This document shows positions 48,717-58,454 of a stretch of DNA of 59,174 bases, piece by piece. The first letter of the stretch is position 1. Each line of letters opens with the position of its first letter. This DNA is from Nanobdellota archaeon (GTDB lineage: Archaea > Nanobdellota > Nanobdellia > Pacearchaeales > GW2011-AR1). Position numbers and translations under genes: made by a program. Location: assembly GCA_018815925.1 (NCBI GenBank), contig JAHIWS010000016.1, forward strand, positions 1-59,174. The letters are read 5' to 3'. Below the pieces are notes generated by a model. The model had not been told where the DNA came from and made no database searches. It saw only the letters and a list, made by a program, of their open reading frames with translations.

Positions 48717-49748
48717 ATGAACAAGTTATCAGCCCTAGATAAAAATATTGCAGAGTGTGTTGGATTATGGTTAGCAGAAGGAGACAATAAAACCAAGGCA
48801 GAGATAACATTTACAAATAATTGTTGGGAATTAATAGACCTCTTTTATAAGACAATTAATAAAATTTTTAGCACATATAATTATAATCCAAGAATCTACA
48901 TTTATACTCCTAATGGAGAAAAAGTTTATGTTCCCTATAAGAATTGTGTAGTAAAAAATTATATTCATAAGAGAGCAACAAAACCTTATTTTATTTTGAG
49001 ATTTGCATCAGTTCCTATGGTAAAGAAATGGAAAGAGATCATTAAAGACATGTTAAATAAAAAAAAGTTATATCCATTTATTTTAAGAGGGTTTTTTGCG
49101 GGTGAAGGAAATATTCATGAAAGTTCTCATAATAGAAGGGTTTTGAGATTAGCTCAAAAAAAACAAAAGGATTTTATAAACAATATTTTGAATGAACTAA
49201 ATCTTTATTTCTATTTTGAAACAGGAAATAGAACTTATGTAATATATAGAAAACCTACCTGGGATCTTTTTGCAAAATTTAATCTAGCAGATTTACATCC
49301 AGATAAAAAAGAAAAATTTTGGAGAGTATATGGGTCTTTTAAAGAGGAGCATTATCCTACAAATTATTTAATTAAAGAAGTTTACTCTATTCTAGATAAT
49401 CCTTTTACTACAATGGAATTGTCTGAGAAATTCAAAAGAACAATGGCAAGAATGCAAGATGTGTTGATTTTATTAAAAAAACAAGGAAAAATAAATAATT
49501 TTAGAGTAGGAAGTGTTGGTTATTGGACCAGAAACAAAAATTTGATTATAATCTCAAAACTTAAAAAGGAGTATTTATTATTTTTAGATGAATCAAAATA
49601 TACTTCAGAGTGTGCAAAACATTTTAAAGTATGTTGGAAATCTTCATATAATAGGCTTAAGGAGCTTGAGAAATTAAACCTAACAAGGAGGGAAAATAAT
49701 GGAAAATGGATGAAATTGTCAACAAAAAAGAACATTCTTGCAATTTGA
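48717..49748 (+). CDS. LAGLIDADG homing endonuclease-like protein
   Basis: The protein has two degenerate LAGLIDADG helices, IAECVGLWLAEGD and ILRGFFAGEGN, as in archaeal intron- or intein-type homing endonucleases, then beta-rich saddle domains (RTYVIYRKPTWDLFAKFNLA) and a C-terminal wHTH-like part (SILDNPFTTMELSEKFKRTM...). ATG 48717 is chosen because TATATTTAATA around 48684 fits a TATA box; the track start is a TTG 21 codons earlier. The stop overlaps the TTG start of an interrupted RNase HII gene, so it probably belongs to an intron or a former mobile intron at rnhB. Confidence 0.8.
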   Translation: MNKLSALDKNIAECVGLWLAEGDNKTKAEITFTNNCWELIDLFYKTINKIFSTYNYNPRIYIYTPNGEKVYVPYKNCVVKNYIHKRATKPYFILRFASVPMVKKWKEIIKDMLNKKKLYPFILRGFFAGEGNIHESSHNRRVLRLAQKKQKDFINNILNELNLYFYFETGNRTYVIYRKPTWDLFAKFNLADLHPDKKEKFWRVYGSFKEEHYPTNYLIKEVYSILDNPFTTMELSEKFKRTMARMQDVLILLKKQGKINNFRVGSVGYWTRNKNLIIISKLKKEYLLFLDESKYTSECAKHFKVCWKSSYNRLKELEKLNLTRRENNGKWMKLSTKKNILAI

Positions 49749-50448
49749 TCTTGGGCATAGACGACGCAGGTAGAGATCAATAGTTTACTTATATGTTTAT
49801 TATTGTTCGCCTTAAGGTCCAGTCTTAGGTCCAATGGTTTTAGCAGGTTGTCTTATTGATAATAAAATTGAAAAAGAATTTAAGAGGTTAGGAATAAAAG
49901 ATTCTAAACAATTAACTCAAAAAAGAAGAGAAATTCTTGCTGAAAAAATCAAAGAAAAAGCAGAAACTTTTGAAATAGTGGTGATTCATCCTTCTGATAT
50001 TGATAAAAAAAATGCAGAAGGAATTAACCTTAATAAGGTAGAGGCAATTGCTTCATCAAATATTATAAACAGGATAAATAAAGGTTATAATAAAATAAAA
50101 GTGGTTATTGATTGTCCTTCACCAATAATAAGTAAGTGGCAGGATTATGTAAAAACAAAAGTAAAAAATCTTTCAAATTTAGAAGTTTCTTGTGAGCATA
50201 AAGCAGATCAAAATCACATTGCTGTTTCAGCTGCTTCAATCTTAGCAAAATGTGTTAGAGAAACAGAAATGGATAAACTTAAGGAAAAATACGGAGGCGA
50301 GATTGGTTCTGGATATTGTTCAGATCCTTCAACTTGTAAATTCCTAGAAAAACATGCAAAAAAATACAAGGATGATGGACTTTTTAGACAAACTTGGATT
50401 ACCTGGAAGAGAGCCTGTGTACAAGCTGAACAAAGAAAATTAGTTTAG
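49745..50448 (+). CDS. rnhB: Ribonuclease HII, interrupted by a 41-nt insertion
   Basis: RNase HII removes RNA from RNA-DNA hybrids and single ribonucleotides. The N-terminus LILGIDDAGR (49745..49774) and the continuation GPVLGPMVLAGCLIDNKIEK (from 49816) form the standard active-site start GIDxAGRGPVLGP, but 41 bases with an in-frame TAG separate them. The rest is intact, with VVIDCPSP and the DQNHIAVSAASILAK catalytic region. The ORF track starts at ATG 49834, which would lose the catalytic Asp. Either the insert is a small intron or the gene is broken. The first codon is TTG, overlapping the stop of the homing endonuclease. Confidence 0.78.
49775..49815 (+). other. 41-nt insertion between codons 10 and 11 of rnhB
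   Basis: Removing exactly these bases (or shifting by the one ambiguous G) restores AGR-GPVLGP. The insert is AT-rich and starts with a TAG in frame four bases in. I could not draw a standard bulge-helix-bulge across its ends. Its position next to a homing-endonuclease gene suggests an intron relic. Confidence 0.5.
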
Positions 50449-50654
50449 TATTTACAATCAAATTTTCTAAAGAATTTGTTAACTGATCTTTCAAATTTTT
50501 TAAATATTTTATCAATTTCAGAGTGAATTATTAATTTAAGATATAAGCTACCTTCAGGAGTATTAAGAAATCTTTCTTGTTCTTCTCCAGTAGGATAATA
50601 TTTTTTCATAATATCCATACCTTTTCTATAAGTATCTCCAAATTTTTCTGGCAT
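50445..50654 (-). CDS. Small unknown protein (69 aa)
   Basis: MPEKFGDTYRKGMDIMKKYY, then a helical, basic C-terminus with KKFERSVNKFFRKFDCKY. No motif was recognised. It converges with rnhB (four-base overlap of ends) and is followed upstream by another tiny gene on the same strand. Confidence 0.45.
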   Translation of the reverse strand: MPEKFGDTYRKGMDIMKKYYPTGEEQERFLNTPEGSLYLKLIIHSEIDKIFKKFERSVNKFFRKFDCKY

Positions 50655-50662
50655 TTTGTAAT

Positions 50663-50815
50663 TTAATCTATTTTTCCAATTGTTTTATTAATATCATCTG
50701 CGATTTTAGTGACTTTTTTATCTAAATTAGTTATTATTTTTTTTGGAAATAGTCTAACAAAGAGAACATATCTCATAATTAAACTTTCTCTTCTTATATT
50801 TTGGTCGTATTCCAT
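50663..50815 (-). CDS. Small unknown protein (50 aa)
   Basis: Below the ORF-track cut-off. MEYDQNIRRESLIMRYVLFV leads into a helical end DKKVTKIADDINKTIGKID. It lies nine bases upstream of the 69-aa gene on the same strand, so the two may form an operon. Unknown function. Confidence 0.4.
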   Translation of the reverse strand: MEYDQNIRRESLIMRYVLFVRLFPKKIITNLDKKVTKIADDINKTIGKID

Positions 50816-50897
50816 AAAAAACTTTATTTTAAAGGTTAATAAAATTATCTGTTAATGATTAAATTTATATATATATATATAATTTCTATATAGTATT

Positions 50898-53800
50898 ATG
50901 AATAAAAAAAGAGGTTTGATTATTTGTGTCCTAGTAGCTATTTTAATTTTAGAAATATTTTTTATGATAGAAAAAGAAAATATTTCCCAACAAATTCAAC
51001 AAGGTGTTTTTTTGAGCCCTGGGGTGGAGGGAAAAGTAAGGACATGCATTCCTTCTCAAGAAATTTGTGACGGAGAGGATAATGATTGTGATGTTGCTAC
51101 TGGAATAGAAAAAGAGTGTGGAGATGGTGTTTGTGGGGGAGATCTTTTTGATTCTTTTTTGTCTAGTGCAGAGTATCACGCGGATATTTTTAGTAATTTT
51201 AGTAATCTTTCTTTAGATAATATGGTTAAAATAGAATTAATTGATTTTAATGAAACAACAAACAAATCTTTATTAAAAATATTTTATACTGATTCAAATT
51301 CTACTTATGAACTAGGATTAGGAGAAACCATTATTTTAGAGAATAATTTAACTTTAAGTGTTTTTTCAAAATTATATTATGAAATGCATATGCAAACAAT
51401 TCCTAATGAAAATGAATTCTTTATAGAATTAGAAATAAACCAAACTCCCTATCTTTTGTCTCCAGGACAAAATCAAATGATTATTAATGGAGAAGAATTC
51501 ACCTTTTACCTTTTTACTTATGGTGTTTCTTCTTTGTGTTCTATTGTATCTCAATTACCTGGGGTTTGGGTTAATGTAGTGGCTATTAATATATCTAAGC
51601 AAGGAGAATTATGTTCTGATTTACGTTTAGTAAATTTAGGAGTGCCTTATAACAGATGTAATTTAACAGTAGAATTTACTAAAATAATTCCAAATTTTGA
51701 ATGCATTCCATCAACAGATGAAGCTATTCATTTTAAAATTAGTGAAGATGTTTTTTCTTGTTCTCAAGATTGTGGTTGTAATAAGGACCATGATTGTATT
51801 CTTTTATCTGGAGAAAATTATTATTGTCAAAATAATAATGTTTATGGCAAAAGGGTGGGTCAATGTGTAAATTCTATTTGTGAATTGATTATTTCTGATG
51901 ATGGAGAGGATTATTTAATTGAGAATTGTGGAGAAGGAAGTTGTGCTGAAGGATTAAGATGTTGTTTAAAAGAACCAGAACCTTTTTTTCCAATTGGTCT
52001 ATGGGATAGTGCATTTATGAATTTTAATTCTTCTTTAGATTTAAATGTTAATACTATTTTCCCTTTTATAGCAAATTTAAGTTATCGCGTACATGGAAGG
52101 GATTTACTTTTTTTAGAAGCACAAGAGCATCAATTAAAAGTCATTAGTAAATATGAGCGATTTGAGAAAGAGCAGGTTAATTTTTTTTGTGGTTATGATT
52201 CTCTTTTTAGACATATGGTTGGAGATGAGCCTAGCAGATATTCTGAAATTTTAGGGTTGGCTAATATTTACTCTACTATTAATTCTGTGGATTCTTCTCA
52301 TCCAGCTAATGTAAATGTTCACTTTTACCAAACTTTTGATGATTTTTTAGAAGAAGTTGAAGCTAATGAATTTGTGATGGATGTGTATCCTTTTGGAGAT
52401 TCTGTTTATCAAGATGAAGATTTTAAGGAGTATGATGAAATCATTTCAAATTATGCATACTCTCTATCCCTTACAAAAAATCTTACACAGAAAAAAGGAA
52501 TTCCTTTTTGGGCAACTACCCAGGATTTTTATGTTGAAACTGATGGTCAAGCAAGAGTTATTTTACCAGAAGAAATTAGATTAATAAATAATCTTCCTCT
52601 TGTTTATGGAGCAAAAGGGATTTTTTATTTTATTTTAAATAGTTTTGGGGAAGGAGATGATTGGGTAATAGGCCTTTTAGATAAAAATGGAGAGAAAACA
52701 GATAGATATTATGAGGTTCAAGATTTTAATTTAAAGCTCCAACAAATAGCCCCAATTCTTTTGGATTTAGATTCTACTGGAGCCTGTAATAGTAGATATA
52801 TAAATCTTCAAATAGATGACACAAATAATATAATTAATGGATGTTTTGAAGAAGGTTCTTTAAATTGGGGAGCAGGAGCAGAAAATGCTATTATTGAAGA
52901 TTCTGATTTTTGTTATTCTGGAAATAAATGTGCTAAGGCAATTAGGGGAAATTGGGGGTTTGACCAAAGTTTAACACTTGAACCTAATACTTTTTATGAA
53001 CTTAGCTTTTGGTTAAAAGATGGAACAACAGAAATAGGTTCTAGAGTGGCAATATGTTCTGAAGATGATGTGGGCTGGTGTGGAGAAAAATATATTAGTT
53101 GTGGTGGAGTAACTTTTAAAGGAGAAGGATGGGAAAAAATAGTTTGTGCTTTTACTTCTCCAGAATCAACTGATAATAATCCTTCCTTGGTAATCATGGC
53201 GGGTACTGATCCTTATGATGAAAATGAATATCATTATGTTGATGGTATTGTATTAAAAAAAACAAATAGGGGAGGATTTAGTTGCAATATTCCTTTGATA
53301 TATCAAGCTAATGGAAATGTTGAAATTGGAACTTTTTTAGATAAGAATGAAATAGAATATATTATGGTTGTTAATAGAGACACAATTAATTCAGTTGCAA
53401 CAGACATTCTTTTAAATAGTAAAATTAGCCAGGGAGAAGTTGATTTAACGGAGTTGTTAACTGATGAGATAGAAGAAGTTGATATTGTTAATGGAAAAAT
53501 ACCACTTATAAAAAATCTTGAACCTGGTGAAGGAAAAATATATAGGGTTCAATATCCCAATTTTCTATTATTTAATATTTCTCAAGGATGGTCTTTAATT
53601 TCTTTTAATAAATTACCTCAAAATAAGAGCATTGAAAATATTTTTAGTGGTTCTTTGGATAAAATTAGTGTAATAAAAACAGGTGATGGAGAAGACGAGT
53701 TGATTTACGATTCAGTGAATAATATTTCTACTTTAGAAGAAATTGGATTTGAAAAAAGTTATGATGTTTATTCTAATCAAAATTTTATATTCTCTGTAGT

Positions 53801-54554
53801 TGGTCAATCTCCAGAATTTCCCTTGTCTATAGAACTAAAATATTATGAGGATGGGTCTTTTAAATATATTGGGTATCCTTATGATTATGAATCAAATGTT
53901 GAAGAATTTTTTGCTCCAATTTGGGACAAGGTTTCAATTATTCAAGGTCAGGATACTTTTATTGTGCCAGGGGTTGGGGGAACTTTAACCACCCTTGAAC
54001 CAGGTCAAGGATATAAAATTGGTGTTACTGAGAATTTAACATTTTATTTTCCAATATACTCTCTTTGTGGAGATGCAAATAATGACGAAGCTGTTAATAT
54101 TTTTGATACTACCTATTTAATTAGTTATCTATACTTGGGAGGTCCAGCACCAGAATTTCCTCAATCATCAGATGTAAATAAAGATAATCTTATTAATATT
54201 TTTGATGTAACTTATTTAATTTCTTATTTATATTTAGGTGGGCCTGAACCTGATTGTAGTGGGGGAGAAGCTCCACAAACACAATTTCCAGGTCCTAATG
54301 ATCCAAGCCTAGAGGACATACAAAGACAACTTTCAGAAGCTCAGCAAGGAGAAGGTGTTGAGGAAGTTGTTGAAGTAGAACAAATACAAAAAGAACCTGA
54401 AGTCCCACAGGAAATAACTCCAACAAAAGTAGAAGCAGATAAAAACATTAACATAATAGAAAAAGAAATTAGCTCTAGAGAAATAATGCGAAGTCCTCCA
54501 GAGACTTCATTTTTAGAAAATATTTGGAATAGTATTAAGAGAATTTTTTCTTAA
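50898..54554 (+). CDS. Large secreted glycosidase-like surface protein with dockerin-type tail
   Basis: After a hydrophobic leader (LIICVLVAILILEIFFMI) comes an EICDGEDNDCD motif (MopE-like) and an N-terminal beta domain. From about residue 366 a TIM-barrel-like region (PIGLWDSAFMNF..., NFFCGYDSLFRHMVGDEPSR, GIPFWATTQDFY, YGAKGIFYFILNSFG) resembles glycoside hydrolase families; the acid residues cannot be assigned with certainty. A carbohydrate-binding-like domain (NPNTFYELSFWLKDG region) follows, then a WSLISFN module as in the 1516-aa protein. Near the C-terminus are two Ca-binding dockerin-type repeats (GDANNDEAVNIFDTTYLISYLYLGG, DVNKDNLINIFDVTYLISYL). A Glu/Pro-rich tail ends the protein without a visible anchor. 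Confidence 0.75.
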   Translation: MNKKRGLIICVLVAILILEIFFMIEKENISQQIQQGVFLSPGVEGKVRTCIPSQEICDGEDNDCDVATGIEKECGDGVCGGDLFDSFLSSAEYHADIFSNFSNLSLDNMVKIELIDFNETTNKSLLKIFYTDSNSTYELGLGETIILENNLTLSVFSKLYYEMHMQTIPNENEFFIELEINQTPYLLSPGQNQMIINGEEFTFYLFTYGVSSLCSIVSQLPGVWVNVVAINISKQGELCSDLRLVNLGVPYNRCNLTVEFTKIIPNFECIPSTDEAIHFKISEDVFSCSQDCGCNKDHDCILLSGENYYCQNNNVYGKRVGQCVNSICELIISDDGEDYLIENCGEGSCAEGLRCCLKEPEPFFPIGLWDSAFMNFNSSLDLNVNTIFPFIANLSYRVHGRDLLFLEAQEHQLKVISKYERFEKEQVNFFCGYDSLFRHMVGDEPSRYSEILGLANIYSTINSVDSSHPANVNVHFYQTFDDFLEEVEANEFVMDVYPFGDSVYQDEDFKEYDEIISNYAYSLSLTKNLTQKKGIPFWATTQDFYVETDGQARVILPEEIRLINNLPLVYGAKGIFYFILNSFGEGDDWVIGLLDKNGEKTDRYYEVQDFNLKLQQIAPILLDLDSTGACNSRYINLQIDDTNNIINGCFEEGSLNWGAGAENAIIEDSDFCYSGNKCAKAIRGNWGFDQSLTLEPNTFYELSFWLKDGTTEIGSRVAICSEDDVGWCGEKYISCGGVTFKGEGWEKIVCAFTSPESTDNNPSLVIMAGTDPYDENEYHYVDGIVLKKTNRGGFSCNIPLIYQANGNVEIGTFLDKNEIEYIMVVNRDTINSVATDILLNSKISQGEVDLTELLTDEIEEVDIVNGKIPLIKNLEPGEGKIYRVQYPNFLLFNISQGWSLISFNKLPQNKSIENIFSGSLDKISVIKTGDGEDELIYDSVNNISTLEEIGFEKSYDVYSNQNFIFSVVGQSPEFPLSIELKYYEDGSFKYIGYPYDYESNVEEFFAPIWDKVSIIQGQDTFIVPGVGGTLTTLEPGQGYKIGVTENLTFYFPIYSLCGDANNDEAVNIFDTTYLISYLYLGGPAPEFPQSSDVNKDNLINIFDVTYLISYLYLGGPEPDCSGGEAPQTQFPGPNDPSLEDIQRQLSEAQQGEGVEEVVEVEQIQKEPEVPQEITPTKVEADKNINIIEKEISSREIMRSPPETSFLENIWNSIKRIFS

Positions 54555-54601
54555 GTTTTTAACATCCTAATGTTTAAAAACTAGAGAGATTTTTTCTATG
54601 C

Positions 54602-57454
54602 ATGTTCATTAAGAAACTGGTGATGTACGGATTTAAGAGTTTTCCTAGGAAAACTGAAATTCCTTTTACACCTGGAATCAATTGTGTACTTGGACCAAAT
54701 GGTAGTGGAAAAAGTAATATTTCAGATGCCCTATGCTTTGTTCTAGGAAGGCTTTCTATCAAATCAATGCGTGCGGCAAAGGCAAAAAACCTTATTTTTC
54801 TTGGAACAAAAATAGCATCTCCTGCAAAAGAAGCTTATGTTGAAATAGTCTTTGATAATTCCAATCAAATTCTTTCTCTAGATTCTAAAGAAGTATCAAT
54901 AAAGAGAATTGTGAGAAGAAATGGGCAGAGTATTTATAAAATTAACAATCAAACAAAAACAAGGCAGGAAATTTTGACTCTTTTAGCACAAGCAGGAGTT
55001 GATCCTAATGGTTTTAATATAATTCTGCAGGGAGAGATTCAAAACTTTGTAAGGATGCATACTGAAGAAAGACGGAAGGTTATTGAAGAAGTTTCTGGGA
55101 TTTCTATTTATGAATCACGTAAAACAAAATCTTTAAAAGAACTTGATAAAACAGAAGAAAAATTAAAGGAAGTATTGGCCATATTAAGAGAGAGAACAGC
55201 TTATCTTAATAATCTTGAAAAAGAAAGGCAACAAGCTCTTAGATATAAAAAATTAGAAAAAAATGTTAAGATATATAAAGCAAGTATAGTTTCTTCTGAT
55301 TTAATTAAAAATAAAAAACAAACAGAAAGAATAGTTCTTGAAATTTCCAATAAAAATAAGGAAATAGAAAAAATAAAAAAAATAAAAGTAGAGATCCAAA
55401 CCTCTATTTCTAATTTTGAAGATAAAATAATGTCTATAAATTCAACAATGCAAAAATCTACAGGATTAGAACAAGAAAAACTTAACCAAGAAATAGCAAA
55501 CATAAGGGCAGAACTTGCAGGATTACAAGTAAGGTTAGAAAATTATGAAAATAAAATTTCTGGTATTTCAAAACAAAAATTAGAACTGCAAGAAATCATA
55601 CGTAATAATGAAGTTTCTATAAAAGAATTAAAAAAAGAATCACCTATTTTTAAAAAAGAAAAAGAAATTGAAACTAAAAAACAAGAATTGGAAAAATTAG
55701 AGGATCAGAGAAAAAAATATTATATGACTAAATCTGAATTAAAATCCATCAAAGAGAGAATCCAAGATAAAAAATCTTTTTTACAGACACTTAATAATGA
55801 TTCTGATTTTTTAATAAAACAAATAAAATCTTTAATAAAAGAGTTATTTGATAGAAATACAAATGAAGCTAAATTAGGCTCTTTAAAATTATCTTTAGCA
55901 GAAAAAAGAAGGGTGTTAGAGGAAATTAATAAAAAAGAAAAAGATTTGGAAAAAAATTCTTATGCTAATGAGTATGAAATAGATAAACAAAACAAAATAA
56001 TTGAAAAAATTTCTAAAATGGATATTTGCCCTCTTTGCAAATCTAAAATAACAGAAGAGCATATTCACTCGATAAATAATGAGATTTTCCCATTAATAAA
56101 ATCCCTTAAGAAAAAAATAGAATTTTCTGATAAAGAATTAAGCAATATCTATAATCAAAGAGAAATTCTAATTCAAGATATAGAACATCTAAATTCAGAA
56201 ATTTTTAAAAGAGAATCAGATCTTATTAAGATTTCAAATATAAATGAAAAGAAATTACAGATAAAGAATCTCCAAGAAAAAATAAATAAAGCAAATTCAG
56301 AACTTTCAGAATTACTAAGAATAGGAAAAAATCTTAATAAAAAATTTGATGAAGATTCCAATATAGAGCAAAAATATGAAATTTTAAAAGTTGAAATACA
56401 AGAGGTTTCCCTAAGAACTAAAGAAAATGTTAATTCAGAAATTTCATTCAAGCAAAGGGAATTTGAAAGATCTAAAATTTCTTTAAAACAACTTTCAAGA
56501 GAAGAAGAAGATTTAAAAGAGAACCTCTCAGATATTAAAAACGATATAGGAGAACTTGAAAGTTCTTTGGAAAAGAAAAAGCAACAAGATGAAGAATTAA
56601 GCCGTAAATTTGAAATATTGATCTTAGAAAAAGATGAGTTGCAAAGCAAAATAAGAAAAAATGAATATGACCTCTCAACAAAACAACATATTATTTCTAA
56701 TATAGAAGGAGCTATAAATGATTTAAAAATAGAAAAAGCAAGATTTGATGCAGTAATTGAAAATTATGAAACCGAGATGTTGGGTTTTGAAGGTATTGAA
56801 ATAATAAAAGCAAGTAAAGAAGTTCTTGCACAGAAATTAGCCAAGACAGAAGAAATACTTTCTAAAATAGGGACAGTGAATCTTCGTTCCCTTGAAGTTT
56901 ATGAAGCTGTAAAAAAAGAATATGATTTAATTAAAGAGAAAGTAGAGATTATTGAAAAAGAAAAAAATAGTGTTCTTAAAATAATTCATGAAATTGATAT
57001 TAAGAAAAAAAAGACTTTTATTAAAACTCTTGATGCTCTAGATCAAATATTTTCTAGAAATTTTAATCAATTAAGTACAAAAGGACAGGTAACCCTAGAG
57101 CTTGAGAACAGAAAAAATCCCTTTGATGGGGGGGTGAATATTATTGTTAAAACAGGTCATGGTAAGTATTTTGATGTTAAATCTTTGTCAGGAGGAGAGC
57201 AAACTCTTGTTGCTCTTTCTTTAATTTTTGGAATTCAAGAGCTAAAACCTTATTATTTTTATATTCTTGATGAAATTGACGCAGCTTTAGATAAAAGAAA
57301 TTCTTCTAGGTTAGCCCATCTTCTTAAGAAATACATGCAAAAAGGCCAATATATCATCATAACCCATAACGATGAGATTATTTCGGAGGCTACAAATCTA
57401 TATGGTGTTAGTATGCATGATGGAATTTCCAAAATAATTAGTTTAAAAATATGA
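54602..57454 (+). CDS. SMC-like ATPase with Rad50-type zinc hook
   Basis: The 950-residue protein begins like SMC: MFIKKLVMYGFKSFPRKTEI, Walker A GPNGSGKSNI, VEIVFDN, then the Q-loop region GFNIILQGEIQNFVRMHTEERRKVIEEVSGISIYESRK. Long coiled coils follow. At residue 476, almost the exact middle, it has CPLC (KMDICPLCKSKITEEHI), a Rad50 zinc hook, where SMC proteins have a globular hinge. The C-terminal head has LSGGEQTLVALSLIF and Walker B YFYILDEIDAALD. It is also shorter than typical SMC (about 1170). It may combine chromosome tethering and hook dimerisation; no ScpA/ScpB or Mre11 gene adjoins. Confidence 0.85.
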   Translation: MFIKKLVMYGFKSFPRKTEIPFTPGINCVLGPNGSGKSNISDALCFVLGRLSIKSMRAAKAKNLIFLGTKIASPAKEAYVEIVFDNSNQILSLDSKEVSIKRIVRRNGQSIYKINNQTKTRQEILTLLAQAGVDPNGFNIILQGEIQNFVRMHTEERRKVIEEVSGISIYESRKTKSLKELDKTEEKLKEVLAILRERTAYLNNLEKERQQALRYKKLEKNVKIYKASIVSSDLIKNKKQTERIVLEISNKNKEIEKIKKIKVEIQTSISNFEDKIMSINSTMQKSTGLEQEKLNQEIANIRAELAGLQVRLENYENKISGISKQKLELQEIIRNNEVSIKELKKESPIFKKEKEIETKKQELEKLEDQRKKYYMTKSELKSIKERIQDKKSFLQTLNNDSDFLIKQIKSLIKELFDRNTNEAKLGSLKLSLAEKRRVLEEINKKEKDLEKNSYANEYEIDKQNKIIEKISKMDICPLCKSKITEEHIHSINNEIFPLIKSLKKKIEFSDKELSNIYNQREILIQDIEHLNSEIFKRESDLIKISNINEKKLQIKNLQEKINKANSELSELLRIGKNLNKKFDEDSNIEQKYEILKVEIQEVSLRTKENVNSEISFKQREFERSKISLKQLSREEEDLKENLSDIKNDIGELESSLEKKKQQDEELSRKFEILILEKDELQSKIRKNEYDLSTKQHIISNIEGAINDLKIEKARFDAVIENYETEMLGFEGIEIIKASKEVLAQKLAKTEEILSKIGTVNLRSLEVYEAVKKEYDLIKEKVEIIEKEKNSVLKIIHEIDIKKKKTFIKTLDALDQIFSRNFNQLSTKGQVTLELENRKNPFDGGVNIIVKTGHGKYFDVKSLSGGEQTLVALSLIFGIQELKPYYFYILDEIDAALDKRNSSRLAHLLKKYMQKGQYIIITHNDEIISEATNLYGVSMHDGISKIISLKI

Positions 57455-57474
57455 TTAAATAATCATCTGATTTT

Positions 57475-57699
57475 TTATTTGAAATTTACATAAACAACTT
57501 CAGCTATTCCTCGTAAAAAACCAATCCCTGCTACAAGATAACCTAAATCTTTTAAAAAAGGAGTTTCAGTAGTTTCTCCAATAGCATAACTAATTAAACC
57601 AGCCCCAACAGGGAGAACAACTTGCTCTAATAATCTCTTACTATCTCTACCCATCTTTTTAGGATGAAGAATGATTATAAAAGAATTGTTATAATCCAT
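57475..57699 (-). CDS. Small protein with one or two membrane segments
   Basis: A 74-residue protein with a basic start (LHPKKMGRDSKRLLEQ) and two moderately hydrophobic stretches (VVLPVGAGLISYAIG, DLGYLVAGIGFLRGIAEVVYV). Family unknown. It converges with the SMC-like gene and is divergent from the antitoxin gene. Confidence 0.5.
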   Translation of the reverse strand: MDYNNSFIIILHPKKMGRDSKRLLEQVVLPVGAGLISYAIGETTETPFLKDLGYLVAGIGFLRGIAEVVYVNFK

Positions 57700-57828
57700 T
57701 AAACAATCAGGTATTTCTTTATTTTCCTATTTCCTCTCATTGATTCATATTGTTCTTTGAGGGTAGATTATTTACTCAAGGTTATAGAGAGAAACATTTA
57801 TATATCTATAGTTACTTATATAATCACT

Positions 57829-58053
57829 ATGGTAACAACAATTCAGGTAAGTGAAGATCTTTTAGGAAAATTACAAAGTATGAAGATGCATGCTAAAGAA
57901 AGTTATGAAGAATTAATCTGGGATTTAATAGAAGATAGAATGGAATTATCAGAAGAAACAAAAAAAAGTATAGCAGAATATGAAGAAGAAGTAAAAAAAG
58001 GAACTTTTAAAGGAATTCCTTTTGAACAAGTTAAAAAAAGGTTGGGAATGTAA
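57829..58053 (+). CDS. VapB/RHH-like antitoxin
   Basis: From ATG 57829 (MVTTIQVSEDLLGKLQSMKM) the 74-residue protein has the N-terminal strand and helix of archaeal VapB-like antitoxins (HAKESYEELIWDLIEDRMEL) and an acidic toxin-binding tail. The ORF track starts at a TTG 24 codons upstream, before the TTTATATAT box at 57797, so the ATG is right. The stop overlaps the RelE start (TAATG). Confidence 0.8.
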   Translation: MVTTIQVSEDLLGKLQSMKMHAKESYEELIWDLIEDRMELSEETKKSIAEYEEEVKKGTFKGIPFEQVKKRLGM

Positions 58054-58304
58054 TGTATTCTTTAGAATTTAGAGGAAAAGCATTAAGACAATTAGAGAAG
58101 TTACCTATTGAACTGCAGAGAAGAATAGCTTCTTATCTTGATAGATTAAAAGTACGTCCTTTTTCTCATGATATTAAGAGATTACAAGGAAGTCCTTACT
58201 ATAGAGCAAGAGTAGGAAATTATAGGATTATTTTAGATATTAAAAGAGATATCTTAATTATTGTTGTTATTCAATTAGGCCTGAGACATAAGGTTTACAA
58301 GTGA
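58053..58304 (+). CDS. RelE-family toxin
   Basis: The 83-residue protein is a typical RelE: MYSLEFRGKALRQLEKLPIELQRRIASYLDRLKVRP, then RLQGSPYYRARVGNYRIILDI with the basic catalytic strand, and a hydrophobic end VVIQLGLRHKVY. Translation is coupled to the antitoxin by the TAATG overlap. Predicted mRNA interferase. Confidence 0.88.
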   Translation: MYSLEFRGKALRQLEKLPIELQRRIASYLDRLKVRPFSHDIKRLQGSPYYRARVGNYRIILDIKRDILIIVVIQLGLRHKVYK

Positions 58305-58454
58305 ATTTTTTTAAGTTTTTTCATTTTTGTGTTTGTAATATTTCTCTGATGAATTTAGGTTTTAATTCTTTTTCCATTTGATTTAAGAAAATTTAAATAA
58401 TCAATATTTGGTTTTTATCATAAAATATATAAACCATAATTTACTTTTGTAAAC

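Noticed and set aside
49745-49840. Standard bulge-helix-bulge intron at rnhB
   Set aside because: I could not pair the ends of the 41-nt insert with the required 3-nt bulges and 4-bp helix, so splicing by the archaeal endonuclease is not claimed.
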